From Sandaracinaceae bacterium (GTDB taxonomy: Bacteria; Myxococcota_A; Polyangia; Polyangiales; Houyiibacteriaceae): a stretch of 64,000 nucleotides of DNA. This document shows, piece by piece, positions 51,158 through 59,470 of the stretch (its first letter is position 1; every line of letters starts with the position of its first letter). The translations under genes were made by a program, and so were the position numbers. The notes below the pieces were generated by a model that made no database searches, had not been told where the DNA came from, and was given only the letters and a program-made list of their open reading frames with translations. The stretch lies in assembly GCA_020633055.1 (NCBI GenBank), contig JACKEJ010000012.1, positions 320,661-384,660 of the forward strand, given 5' to 3'.

Positions 51158-54100
51158 ATGTCTGGCGACTTCGTCCATCTGCACGTTCACTCGGAGTTTT
51201 CCATGCTGGACGGGGCGGTTCGCCTGAACAAGCTGCTGGAGCAGACCGCCGAAATGGGCATGGGCGCGATCGCCCTGACCGACCACGGGAACATGTTCGG
51301 CACGGTCCAGATGCACAAGCTGTGTCAGGGATCGAAGGTGAAGCCGATCGTCGGGTGCGAGGTGAACATCACCCCTGGCCACCGCGACGACCCGAACGAC
51401 CCCCGCCTGCACCACCTGGTGCTGCTCGCCGAGAACCAGCTGGGCTATCAGAACCTGGTGCGCCTGGTCAGCCTCGGGTGGGTCGAGGGGCTCACCGCGC
51501 TCGGGCAGCCGCGCATCGACTTCGAGCTGCTGGCCAAGTACAGCGCCGGCTTGGTGGGGCTCTCGGGCTGCATGGGGGGCTATCTCGCCCAGTCGGTGCT
51601 CATGCAGGGGCCCGCCGCGGGCCGCGAGGCCATGGCCCAGCTGCGCGACTGCTTCGCGCCCGGGCGCTTCTACGTTGAGCTGCAGGACCACGGCTTCCCC
51701 GAGAACCGCCCGCTCAACAACGTGCTGGGCGACCTGGCGCGCGACCTGGGGCTCCCCTTGGTGGCCACGAACGACTGCCACTATCACGAGCGCGACGAGG
51801 CCGCGGGGCAGCTGGTGCTGCAGTGCATCGGCGCCGGGCGCAGCCTGCGCGAGATGGAGGCCATGCACCACAACAGCTCGGAGATGTACGTGAAGTCTCC
51901 GGCGCAGATGGTGGAGCTGTTCCGTGACGTGCCCGACGCGGCCCGCAACACGCTGGTCATCGCCGAGATGTGCGCGGGGCAGGTCAGCCCGCTCAGCGAC
52001 CCGAAGCTGCCGCGTTTCCCGGTGCCCGAGGGCGAGACCGAGGAGTCGCTGCTGGAGTACCACGCCAAGCGGGGCCTCGAGGCGCGCCTGGCCGACCTCG
52101 ACCGCCGCAACATCGCGTACGACCGGCCGGTGTACGAGGAGCGCCTCGAGGTCGAGACCAAGATCATCAACCAGATGGGGTTCCCGGGGTACTTCCTGAT
52201 CGTCCAGGACTTCATCAACTGGGCGAAGGACAACGATGTGCCCGTGGGTCCGGGCCGTGGCTCGGGGGCAGGCTCGCTCGTGGCGTACAGCCTGCGCATC
52301 ACGGACCTCGACCCCCTCCCGTACGGCCTGCTCTTCGAGCGCTTCCTGAACCCCGAGCGCGTGTCGATGCCGGACTTCGACATCGACTTCTGCATGGACA
52401 AGCGCGAGCGGGTCATCGACTACGTGCGCGAGCGCTACGGCCACCAGTCGGTCGGTCAGATCGCCACGTTCCACCAGCTCAAGAGCAAGAGCGTGGTCAA
52501 GGACGTGGGGCGCGTGAAGGGCCTGTCGCCGGGCGACTCGGCGCGCATCGCCGCGCTCATCCCCGACCCCATCGCCGGCAAGAGCACGCCCATCCCGAAG
52601 GCGCTCCAGGAAGAGGAGGGGCTCAAGACCCTCTACGCCACGGACCCCGCCGCACGCGACGTGCTGGACATCGCGCAGGGGCTCGAGAACCTCACGCGCC
52701 ACGCCGGCATGCACGCCGCCGGCGTGGTCATGTCCGAGGGGCCCATCTGGGACCACGTGCCCGTCTTCTGCCCCGACGACGGCGTGTACGTCACGCAGTA
52801 CCACAAGGACGACGTCGAGGCGGCGGGCCTGGTCAAGTTCGACTTCCTCGGGCTGCGCACGCTCACCGTGTTGGACAAGGCCGTGCGGCTGATCGACCGA
52901 CGGCCCGACCGAGAGGGCGCGTTCGATCTGAGCGCCATCCCCCTCGACGACTTGGCCACGTACGCGCTGCTGTGCTCGGGCGAGACCACCAACGTGTTCC
53001 AGCTCGAGTCCACGGGCATGCAGGAGCTCTTCAAGAAGCTCAAACCCGACTGCTTCGAGGACATCGTCGCGGCGGTGGCCCTCTACCGTCCCGGTCCCAT
53101 GGGCGCGGGCATGCACAACGACTTCGTCGAGCGCAAGCACGGGCGCCAGCGCGTGGAGTACCCGCACCCCAGCGTCGAGCCCATCCTGCGCGACACCCGC
53201 GGCGTCATCGTCTACCAGGAGCAGGTCATGCAGATCGCCCAGGTGATGGGCGGCTACTCGCTCGGCGGCGCGGACCTCTTGCGCCGCGCGATGGGCAAGA
53301 AGAAAGAATCGGAGATGGCCAAGCACAAGGCCACCTTCGTGGGGGGCGCGGAGAAGAACGGCGTCGACGAGAAGACGGCCGGGGACATCTTCGATCTGAT
53401 GGCGTACTTCGCCGGCTACGGCTTCAACAAGTCGCACTCGGCCGCGTACGCGCTCATCACCTACCAGACGGCCTACCTGAAGGCGCACTTCCCGGTGGAG
53501 TTCACGTGCGCCACGCTCAGCGCCGACAAGGAGAAGAGCGAAAAGGTGGTCCGCACCGTGGCCGAGGCGCGCAGCATGGGCATCACCGTGCTGCCTCCGG
53601 ACGTGAACGAGTCCGAGATCGACTTCTCGGTCGTGTACTCGCCCGAGGAGGGGCGCGACGTGCGGCGCCCGAAGGACAAGCCCCTCTGCCAGAAGGGCGT
53701 GGTGCACGACCCACAGGTGCCGCGCATCCGCTTCGGCCTGGGCGCCATCAAGGGCGTCGGCAGCGCCGCGCTCGACACCGTGTTCGAGTGCCGCAAGGAC
53801 ACGGCCGGCAAGGAAGACCCGTTCATCGACCTGTTCGACTTCTGTGCGCGGGTGGACCTGCGGCGCGTGAACAAGGGGGTCGCGGAGGCCTTGGTGCAGT
53901 GTGGGGCGTTCGATGGCATCCACGGCGTGAAGCAGGTGTCCCGCGCGCGCGCCTTCGCTGCCCTCGAGCAGGCCATCGAGCGTGGCAAGCGGCTCGCCGC
54001 CGAGCAGGCCAGCGGGCAGACCAGCCTGTTCGGGCTGCTGGAGGAGGCGGACACCGCCAAGACCTACACGCGCGGCGGCGGCGTCTTCCCCGAAGCCGAG

Positions 54101-54799
54101 GACTGGGACTCGCGCGACCAGCTGCAGCGCGAGAAGGCCACCCTGGGTTTCTACGTCAGCGGCCACCCGCTGGACCGCTACGCGGCCGAGTTGCGGCGCT
54201 TCTGCAACGCGGACACGGAGACCCTGGCCGGGGTGGATGGCAACACGGTGCTGGTGCTGGGCGGGTCGGTCGAGGCCTACCGCGAGCGCCGCACCAAGCG
54301 CGGGGACAGCATCGCGTTCTTCGAGCTGGAGGACGCCGTCGGGCGCGTCGAGGTGATTGTCCGTCCCAAAATCCTGGAGCAGGGCGACACCCGCGAGCGC
54401 CTCAAGGCCGGCGAGCCCGTGCTGCTCACGGGCAAGGTGCAGTTCGAGCGCGACCGCATGGCCGACGACGACGCGCCCGACCAGCCCAAGGTGGTGCTCA
54501 ACGACGTGCAGCTGCTGGCCAGCGCGTTGGCGCAGAAGACCACGTCGGTCTCCGTGCAGCTCTTGGTCGAGGAGCTCTCACGCCAGAAGCTGAAAGCCCT
54601 GCGCACCACGCTCGAGGCGCATCCGGGGCCGTGCCCCGTGTCGCTGACGCTCTCCAACCCGCGCGCGTGGACGGTGGAGCTGGCCGAGACTGGGCTGCAC
54701 GTGGAGCCCACGGACGGCCTGTTGGCGAGCCTCGAGCGGCTGTTCGGGAGGAAGGCGTGCGAGCTGCGTTGGGCGAACCCACAAGCGAAGCGGAGCTGA
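51158..54799 (+). CDS. dnaE: DNA polymerase III alpha subunit DnaE
   Basis: A 1213 aa replicative polymerase subunit. The PHP domain starts FVHLHVHSEFSMLDGA with ALTDHGNMFG. The polymerase core shows GPGRGSGAGSLVAYSL and the metal-binding aspartates D406 and D408 in PDFDIDFC. ATFHQLKSKSVVKDVGR, DFLGLRTLTV, YQEQVMQIAQ and RRAMGKKK follow, then a helix-hairpin-helix and an OB-fold (VLVLGGSVEAYRERRTKRGD). ATG 51158 fits family starts; ATG 51146 is also in frame. The last 43 nt overlap the mutH gene. Confidence 0.97.
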   Translation: MSGDFVHLHVHSEFSMLDGAVRLNKLLEQTAEMGMGAIALTDHGNMFGTVQMHKLCQGSKVKPIVGCEVNITPGHRDDPNDPRLHHLVLLAENQLGYQNLVRLVSLGWVEGLTALGQPRIDFELLAKYSAGLVGLSGCMGGYLAQSVLMQGPAAGREAMAQLRDCFAPGRFYVELQDHGFPENRPLNNVLGDLARDLGLPLVATNDCHYHERDEAAGQLVLQCIGAGRSLREMEAMHHNSSEMYVKSPAQMVELFRDVPDAARNTLVIAEMCAGQVSPLSDPKLPRFPVPEGETEESLLEYHAKRGLEARLADLDRRNIAYDRPVYEERLEVETKIINQMGFPGYFLIVQDFINWAKDNDVPVGPGRGSGAGSLVAYSLRITDLDPLPYGLLFERFLNPERVSMPDFDIDFCMDKRERVIDYVRERYGHQSVGQIATFHQLKSKSVVKDVGRVKGLSPGDSARIAALIPDPIAGKSTPIPKALQEEEGLKTLYATDPAARDVLDIAQGLENLTRHAGMHAAGVVMSEGPIWDHVPVFCPDDGVYVTQYHKDDVEAAGLVKFDFLGLRTLTVLDKAVRLIDRRPDREGAFDLSAIPLDDLATYALLCSGETTNVFQLESTGMQELFKKLKPDCFEDIVAAVALYRPGPMGAGMHNDFVERKHGRQRVEYPHPSVEPILRDTRGVIVYQEQVMQIAQVMGGYSLGGADLLRRAMGKKKESEMAKHKATFVGGAEKNGVDEKTAGDIFDLMAYFAGYGFNKSHSAAYALITYQTAYLKAHFPVEFTCATLSADKEKSEKVVRTVAEARSMGITVLPPDVNESEIDFSVVYSPEEGRDVRRPKDKPLCQKGVVHDPQVPRIRFGLGAIKGVGSAALDTVFECRKDTAGKEDPFIDLFDFCARVDLRRVNKGVAEALVQCGAFDGIHGVKQVSRARAFAALEQAIERGKRLAAEQASGQTSLFGLLEEADTAKTYTRGGGVFPEAEDWDSRDQLQREKATLGFYVSGHPLDRYAAELRRFCNADTETLAGVDGNTVLVLGGSVEAYRERRTKRGDSIAFFELEDAVGRVEVIVRPKILEQGDTRERLKAGEPVLLTGKVQFERDRMADDDAPDQPKVVLNDVQLLASALAQKTTSVSVQLLVEELSRQKLKALRTTLEAHPGPCPVSLTLSNPRAWTVELAETGLHVEPTDGLLASLERLFGRKACELRWANPQAKRS

Positions 54800-55446
54800 C
54801 GGCGCGCGCGACGGCCATCGCCGGCCTCTCGCTGGGTGAGCTGGCCGAGCGGCTCGGGTGGTCCGCCTGGGACGGCGCGGCGGGTGGCGGAACGCACCGC
54901 AAGGGCCGCGTGGGGCAGCTGGTGGAGCAGGCGCTGGGCGCGCCTGGCGGGTCTTCACGCGAGCCGGACCTGCCGACCCTCGGGGTGGAGATCAAGACGC
55001 TGCCCGTGGGCCGCGACGGGATGCCGCGCGAGACCACCTTCGTGTGCACCGTGCCCCTCAACGAGCTGGCGGACACCCCGTTCGAGCGCAGCGTGCTCTA
55101 CGGGCGGCTGCGGCGGGTGCTCTTCGTGCCCGTGGAGACCGAGCCTGGCGTACCCTTTGGGGACCGGCGCGTGGGCGCTGCGTTCTTGTGGTCGCCGACC
55201 GAGGCACAGTGGGCTCAGCTGCGCGAGGACTGGGAGCTCATCGCGCGGGTGGTGGCGCAGGGGGGCATCCACGAGCTGGACGCGCGCGTGGGTGCGGTGC
55301 TGCAGGTGCGACCGAAGGCGGCCCACGGCGGCGTGCGACGCATCGTGGTGAGCGAGGAGGGGGAGCTCACCTGGGCCCAGCCGCGCGGGTTCTACCTGCG
55401 CCGCCGCTTCACACACGCGGTGGTGCGCGAGGCGTTCGGCACGTAG
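54757..55446 (+). CDS. mutH: MutH-like methyl-directed mismatch-repair endonuclease
   Basis: A 229 aa protein, the same length as E. coli MutH. Catalytic residues D71, E78 and K80 in EPDLPTLGVEIKT match E. coli D70, E77 and K79, and ETTFVCTVPLNEL, RRVGAAFLWSP, LREDWELI and RGFYLRRRFTHAVV align by eye with MutH. MutH nicks the unmethylated strand at hemimethylated GATC after MutS-MutL recognises a mismatch, which normally requires Dam methylation. The GTG at 54757 is preceded by GGAGGAAGG inside dnaE, so the genes overlap by 43 nt. MutH is mainly known from Gammaproteobacteria, so its presence here is unexpected. Dam, MutS and MutL are not in the window. Confidence 0.92.
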   Translation: MRAALGEPTSEAELTARATAIAGLSLGELAERLGWSAWDGAAGGGTHRKGRVGQLVEQALGAPGGSSREPDLPTLGVEIKTLPVGRDGMPRETTFVCTVPLNELADTPFERSVLYGRLRRVLFVPVETEPGVPFGDRRVGAAFLWSPTEAQWAQLREDWELIARVVAQGGIHELDARVGAVLQVRPKAAHGGVRRIVVSEEGELTWAQPRGFYLRRRFTHAVVREAFGT

Positions 55447-55523
55447 GGCAGGGCCGCAGCCGGAAACCACGGTGGTCAGACACGACGACGCCGCGCGGAG
55501 GCCGGTGGCTCGGTGCAGCCTGG

Positions 55524-55541
55524 CCACGCCGCGCGGCGTGG
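55524..55541. terminator. Perfect 18-bp palindrome between convergent genes, possible bidirectional terminator
   Basis: CCACGCCGCGCGGCGTGG is fully self-complementary and lies between the mutH stop (55446) and the convergent gene ending at 55549. A hairpin could stop transcription from both sides. No T-run follows on either strand, so the terminator reading is only moderate. Confidence 0.4.
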
Positions 55542-55548
55542 GAGCGGC

Positions 55549-55983
55549 TCAGGCGACGCGGGCCAGCGACCGCTGCGCGGCCGGCTGGATGTCCACGCCC
55601 GTGCCGCGGATCATGGAGGCGACGGTGGACGCCAGGCCCATCATGCTGATGCGGTCCTTGGTGTTGCTGGCCAGCACTACATCGCCCTGGCCGGCGCGCA
55701 CCATGGGCGCCACGATGGCGCGGATGGCGAGTGAACGGGCGGCTACGGCGTCTTGATCGACCCGACCGCCGCTGACCAACACCGCCTTCGAGAGCGTCTC
55801 GTACGGCTGGATGGCCGCCACCCGCTGCCGTACGCGCGCCGCCAACTCCGACACCGACTCACCCGGCTGCTGGACGATCAGGCACACGTCGTCAGCTTCG
55901 TGGCGAAGCTGGTCGACCCAGCTTTCCCAGTCGCTTCCGCGCTCGGCGATGACCATGGCAAGGTTGTAGAGGGTGGGGTTCAT
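55549..55983 (-). CDS. Hypothetical protein (144 aa)
   Basis: A soluble protein starting MNPTLYNLAMVIAERGSDWE. ATG 55983 is preceded by AGGAGA at the right spacing, which decides it over the upstream in-frame start. The alternating hydrophobic pattern (VVLASNTKDRISMMGLAST, AVLVSGGRVDQDAVAARSLA) suggests a compact alpha/beta fold. No cysteine, metal motif or membrane segment is seen, and I do not recognise the family. It is convergent with mutH. The 434-bp gap on its upstream side probably holds its promoter. Confidence 0.75.
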   Translation of the reverse strand: MNPTLYNLAMVIAERGSDWESWVDQLRHEADDVCLIVQQPGESVSELAARVRQRVAAIQPYETLSKAVLVSGGRVDQDAVAARSLAIRAIVAPMVRAGQGDVVLASNTKDRISMMGLASTVASMIRGTGVDIQPAAQRSLARVA

Positions 55984-56417
55984 GACGCATCTCCTGGTTG
56001 GCGTCGGCACCCGGAAGCCTAAGCAATCGGCGTGCCATGTGTTATTCGGTGTCCTCGTTGTGGGATGTCTCTCTTGAAATCGTTGACGATTATCGAGTTC
56101 GTGGGGCGCAGCCGCCGTCCGTCAAGACGGGCCTGTGTTGCAAACGTTTCACTAAGCACTTCAGAAACGTGTCCCGCGGGCCACCTTGGCACCCCAAGTG
56201 TGGCGGTCTGGCGCGTCACGAATGACGCAGCGCGTAGTCGTCGACGCGGCGCGTCAAGTGTGATCCGTGCGCCATGGGGATCCCTCCTGGGGGTGATCCA
56301 GGCACCGATCATGCAGTGGCCACCCCCTGGCTACTCGAGTTGCCGCTCCGGTTTCGGTCGCCGTCGGAACCGCCTCGCGGGCGGGGAGACGAGAGGGACG
56401 CGAGGGCGTCGCGGGGC
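55984..56417. other. 434-bp intergenic region with inverted repeats, no clear gene
   Basis: This is the longest non-coding stretch in the window and its first 190 bp are AT-richer than the surroundings. An inverted repeat ACGTTTC (56144-56150) and GAAACGT (56164-56170) has a 13-nt spacer. A hairpin around 56181-56203 pairs CTTGG with CCAAG plus flanking CCAC/GTGG. Both could be regulatory sites or RNA structures. ORFs here read as biased translation with Arg-rich sequence and are not accepted as genes. Confidence 0.5.
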
Positions 56418-56636
56418 TCAGTCGGCGAGCTGGCCGGCGCTGGGCTTGTTCAGGTAGGGCAGCACGAAGAGGTACGCGCCGGTGACGAACATCACGAACA
56501 AGGGGGGCAGCGGCAGCATGCTGACCCACATGGGCGGTTGTCCCTGCGACATGACGGCGAAGTTGGCGACGACCGCCAGCGTGAAGACGACGGACGCCCA
56601 GCGGTGGGTCGTGCGCGTGATGCGTTTCCAGTTCAT
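56418..56636 (-). CDS. Small two-helix membrane protein (72 aa)
   Basis: A short protein starting MNWKRITRTTHRWASVVFTL with two transmembrane helices (about 14-30 and 42-60, PPLFVMFVTGAYLFVLPYL). AGGAGC precedes the ATG at good spacing. It lies 40 nt downstream of the SRPBCC gene and probably belongs to the same ArsR-led operon. The basic N-terminus should face the cytoplasm. No family recognised. Confidence 0.7.
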   Translation of the reverse strand: MNWKRITRTTHRWASVVFTLAVVANFAVMSQGQPPMWVSMLPLPPLFVMFVTGAYLFVLPYLNKPSAGQLAD

Positions 56637-56676
56637 GAGGGGCTCCTGGGGTTGTGGGGTAGGGGGCGACGTGGCC

Positions 56677-57117
56677 TCAGGCCACGCGGTCCAGCAGCGC
56701 GACGAGCTTGCCGCCCATCAGCTTCCAGCCGTAGCGCGCGCCACCGAAGTTCTGCTTCTGCGCCGGCGCGAAGCCGGACTGCGTGAGCGAGAGGCGCGAG
56801 CCTTCTTCGGTGGGCTCGAGCGTGAACGTCACCTGCGTGTCGAGCTCACCGACCACCCAGCGGTAGCTCAGCTGGCGCGGGGCATCGATGGACAGCAGCT
56901 GGCAGTTCACCTGCCCGTCCCAGCCCGGCTGCGGGGGGGCGCTGAACGTGAACTCGGCGCCGGGCGTGAGGCGCAGGCCTACCACGGGCAGCAGCCACTC
57001 GGCGAGCAGCTCGGGCGTGGTGAGCGCGCGCCAGACCTTCTCGGGCGGGTGACGCAGCTCGAGCTCGAACGCGAGGGTGTCGGTCTGGTTGGGCGGGGTC
57101 TTCTCGGTGAGGCTCAT
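56677..57117 (-). CDS. SRPBCC (AHSA1-type) domain protein
   Basis: A 146 aa START-superfamily protein. AFELELRHPPEKVWRALTTPELLAEWL is the classic SRPBCC opening, followed by strands ending LSYRWVVGELDTQVTFTLE and a helix toward the C-terminus (YGWKLMGGKLVALLDRVA). Proteins of this type bind a hydrophobic ligand in a deep cavity. Linkage of an AHSA1 protein to an ArsR regulator is common in bacteria. Here the ATG overlaps the arsR stop by 4 nt. The ligand is unknown. Confidence 0.9.
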   Translation of the reverse strand: MSLTEKTPPNQTDTLAFELELRHPPEKVWRALTTPELLAEWLLPVVGLRLTPGAEFTFSAPPQPGWDGQVNCQLLSIDAPRQLSYRWVVGELDTQVTFTLEPTEEGSRLSLTQSGFAPAQKQNFGGARYGWKLMGGKLVALLDRVA

Positions 57118-57449
57118 TGATCCATCCTGGTCAGCAGGTCCTCGAGGCGGTCCAAGCGGTCCGTCCAGAACGCGCGGTATTGCTTCAGCCAGTTCACCAG
57201 GGGCTCCATGCCGCCGGGCTCGACGCGGTAGTAGACGCAGCGGCCCTCGCGGCGACCGCTGACCAGGCCCGCCTCGCGCAGGGCGGCCAGGTGCTGAGAC
57301 ACCGCTGGCTGCGAGATGGCGAAGCGCGCCGTGAGGTCCTTCACCGCCGACTCGCCGTGCGTGAGCGACTCGAAGATGGCGCGGCGGCTGGGGTCCGCCA
57401 GCGCTTGGAACACGCGGTCTTCGATGGTGCTTTGCGTCTGCACGCACAT
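57114..57449 (-). CDS. ArsR-family transcriptional regulator
   Basis: A 111 aa winged-helix repressor: VFQALADPSRRAIFESL at the N-terminus, recognition helix AISQPAVSQHLAALREAGLV and beta-wing REGRCVYYRVEPGGM. It lacks the ELCVCDL cysteine pair of arsenic/metal sensors, so it probably responds to something other than metal, as expected for ArsR regulators paired with SRPBCC proteins. ATG 57447-57449 lies 3 bp from a palindrome at 57453-57468, which suggests autoregulation and perhaps a leaderless transcript. It is the first gene of the leftward operon 56418-57449. Confidence 0.9.
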   Translation of the reverse strand: MCVQTQSTIEDRVFQALADPSRRAIFESLTHGESAVKDLTARFAISQPAVSQHLAALREAGLVSGRREGRCVYYRVEPGGMEPLVNWLKQYRAFWTDRLDRLEDLLTRMDQ

Positions 57450-57452
57450 CAG

Positions 57453-57468
57453 ATAAGTGATCGCTTAT
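57453..57468. promoter_or_regulatory. Palindromic operator for the ArsR regulator
   Basis: ATAAGTGATCGCTTAT is a palindrome with two mismatched positions, starting 3 bp upstream of the arsR ATG. It is markedly AT-rich against the local background, as ArsR/SmtB-type operators often are. It lies 71 bp before lgt on the other strand. Confidence 0.7.
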
Positions 57469-57539
57469 GGGTTGTCAAGCGACACCGACGCCGCCGGAAC
57501 CTCGCTTGGAGATGCCGGTCGGATGCGCTATCAGGCCGC

Positions 57540-58424
57540 ATGCCTTTTCATTGGAGTCCAGATCCCGTCTTGGCGCACCTCGGAGCGCTCGAGCTCCGCT
57601 GGTACGGTGTCTGCTTCGCGATCGGCATCCTGTGGGGCGCCACACTGCTCCCGCGCTACTACCAGCAGCGGGGCTTCGGCGAAGCCCACGCCAACGCCCT
57701 GTCCATCTGGATCCCTCTCTGCATGATCATCGGGGCCCATACGGTGCACATCGTGTTCTACGACACGCAGCTGCTGGTCCGGTTCTGGAACGCGCCGACT
57801 GGCGACAACCTCATCCCCATCCTGGACGTGCGCAGCGGCCTGGCCAGCCACGGAGGCGGGCTGGGCTGCATCTTCGCGGTGTGGGCCTATGCCCGCGCGA
57901 AGAAGCTGGACGCGTTCGAACTCCTGGACGCCACGATGCTGGCCGCGGTGTGGGTGTTCCCGTGGGTGCGCATCGGCAACTTCATCAACAGCGAGATCAT
58001 CGGGCGTCCGGCAGACGTGCCTTGGGCCATCGTCTTCGACCGGCTGGACGCCATCCCCCGGCACCCGACGCAGATCTACGAGGCCACCCTGGGCTTCATG
58101 CTCATCGGCTTCGCCGTGTGGCTCAACCGCCACCACGCGCGCCGCCTGCGGCCCGGGGCCATGTTCTTCACGCTGCTGGGCCTGTACTTCGTGGCCCGCT
58201 TCATCGTGGAGTTCTGGAAGGAGTACCAGACCCTGGACCCGAGCGAGTCACCGCTGACCATGGGCCAGTGGCTGAGCCTGCCCATCTTCACGGCGTGCGG
58301 GCTGGTGCTGCTGCTGAGCAAGCGTCACGGCGCCCGGACGCCGCCGGACCCGGACCAGCGCTGGTGGGAGCGTGAGGGCTTCGCGTCTGGCGTACAGCCG
58401 GCGGATCCTCCCGCGACCTTCTGA
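57540..58424 (+). CDS. lgt: Prolipoprotein diacylglyceryl transferase Lgt
   Basis: Lgt attaches diacylglycerol from phosphatidylglycerol to the lipobox cysteine of prolipoproteins in the inner membrane, the first lipidation step. The 294 aa protein starts MPFHWSPDPVLAHLGALELR and has about seven transmembrane helices. It carries the H-G-G-G motif in GLASHGGGLG, the Lgt signature RIGNFINSEIIGRP, and HPTQIYEA. An Arg-rich, Trp-containing C-terminal tail follows the last helix. At least seven lipoproteins in this window would be its substrates. No strong ribosome binding site is seen before ATG 57540. Confidence 0.95.
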   Translation: MPFHWSPDPVLAHLGALELRWYGVCFAIGILWGATLLPRYYQQRGFGEAHANALSIWIPLCMIIGAHTVHIVFYDTQLLVRFWNAPTGDNLIPILDVRSGLASHGGGLGCIFAVWAYARAKKLDAFELLDATMLAAVWVFPWVRIGNFINSEIIGRPADVPWAIVFDRLDAIPRHPTQIYEATLGFMLIGFAVWLNRHHARRLRPGAMFFTLLGLYFVARFIVEFWKEYQTLDPSESPLTMGQWLSLPIFTACGLVLLLSKRHGARTPPDPDQRWWEREGFASGVQPADPPATF

Positions 58425-58465
58425 GCGTCGACGCGCTCCGGCTGGCGCCCGGTCGGGCCGGCGGC

Positions 58466-59386
58466 TCAGCGCGCGGAGAACACGTCCTCGATGCCACCGT
58501 CGAGGTTGCGCGCGGCGCCCGTGATGGCCGAGCGCAGGGCGGCCTCGAGCATCTGCTGCCGCTGCCGCTCGGTGTTGTGGACGTTGACGTTGGCGCGCAC
58601 GCTGGCGCTGGTGTTGTCGACGGCGCGGATCATGAGGCCGGGGTCGTTGGTGAGCGCCAGCTGCACCTCGGCGCGCACGGTCGCGACGTTGTTCTCCACC
58701 GTGTAGCTGAGGTGCGTGACGGCCACCTCGAGGCGCAGGAAGATGACCCCGTCGGCCGCGCGAAGGACCGCGTCGGGCGAGTGGTCGTCGGGGCGCGGGG
58801 GCACCTCGGTGTGGACCTCCGTGCGCGGGAGGGAGCCCAGCATGCGGGTCGCCTCGGCGCGCGCGAACTCGGTGGTGCGGTCCGGCTGCAGCGCCCCCTC
58901 GGACACGCTGATGTTGCCCACGCGCACCCGGGCGCGAGGGGTGGTGTCGCCGGTCAGACGCGCGACGGCGTGCCCCACCTGGGCGCGCACGTAGGCCACG
59001 CTGTCGGGCCGGAGCCGGCGCAGCGCGGCTAGCGAACGAGCGTCACCGACCATGCCGAGTGAGCGCGCGGCGGCAGCGCGGACCTCGGGCTCACGGTCGC
59101 GTAGGGCGCGCTCGAGGCCGCGGCGGGCCTGGGCGTCTTGCGCGCTGCCGAGCGCTTGGGCGGCCGCCACGCGCTCGGGCGTGGGGGTCCGGCGGTTGGC
59201 GAGGGTGCGGGTCAGGGCGCGCACGTCCGGCGCGGGCGCGTCCATGTTGGGGGCGACGAGCGCGTCCGCCGGCTGGGACGGAGCCACGACGCTGCCGAGG
59301 CCGAGGGAGACCAGCAGGGCCGAGCGGGCAGCCGCACGGCGAAAGCGGAGAGAGCCGGACGAAGGGCGAGACGAAGGCGTGCGCAT
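58466..59386 (-). CDS. Secreted HEAT-repeat protein
   Basis: A 306 aa protein. ATG 59386 is preceded by GAGG at 9 nt and gives a signal-like start (RRAAARSALLVSLGLGSVVA, then QPADA). Residues about 60-125 contain HEAT/PBS-lyase-like repeats (AQARRGLERALRDREPEVRA, AAAARSLGMVGDARSLAALR). The C-terminal half is mostly beta, with FLRLEVAVTHLSYTVENNVA and a terminal helix. I do not know its function; the HEAT part usually binds other proteins. It is convergent with lgt and leftward from the tRNA region. Confidence 0.8.
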   Translation of the reverse strand: MRTPSSRPSSGSLRFRRAAARSALLVSLGLGSVVAPSQPADALVAPNMDAPAPDVRALTRTLANRRTPTPERVAAAQALGSAQDAQARRGLERALRDREPEVRAAAARSLGMVGDARSLAALRRLRPDSVAYVRAQVGHAVARLTGDTTPRARVRVGNISVSEGALQPDRTTEFARAEATRMLGSLPRTEVHTEVPPRPDDHSPDAVLRAADGVIFLRLEVAVTHLSYTVENNVATVRAEVQLALTNDPGLMIRAVDNTSASVRANVNVHNTERQRQQMLEAALRSAITGAARNLDGGIEDVFSAR

Positions 59387-59470
59387 CAACGGGTTCCTCG
59401 GGGGTCGGTGCGCCGTTTTGGCGCGGGGCCGCGACAAGATAGCCCGCAGACGCGCCGGCCGGGACGGGAT

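Noticed and set aside
51017..54166. 1049-codon open frame on the minus strand
   Set aside because: It is a complete shadow of dnaE; the sequence is Val/His/Arg/Asp-rich and lacks any family motif.
56032..56457. 141-codon plus-strand frame in the intergenic region, starting MPCVIRCPRCG
   Set aside because: The CxxC start is tempting, but the rest is Arg/Ser-rich without a fold-like pattern, there is no ribosome binding site, and it overlaps the 3' end of a better-supported gene.
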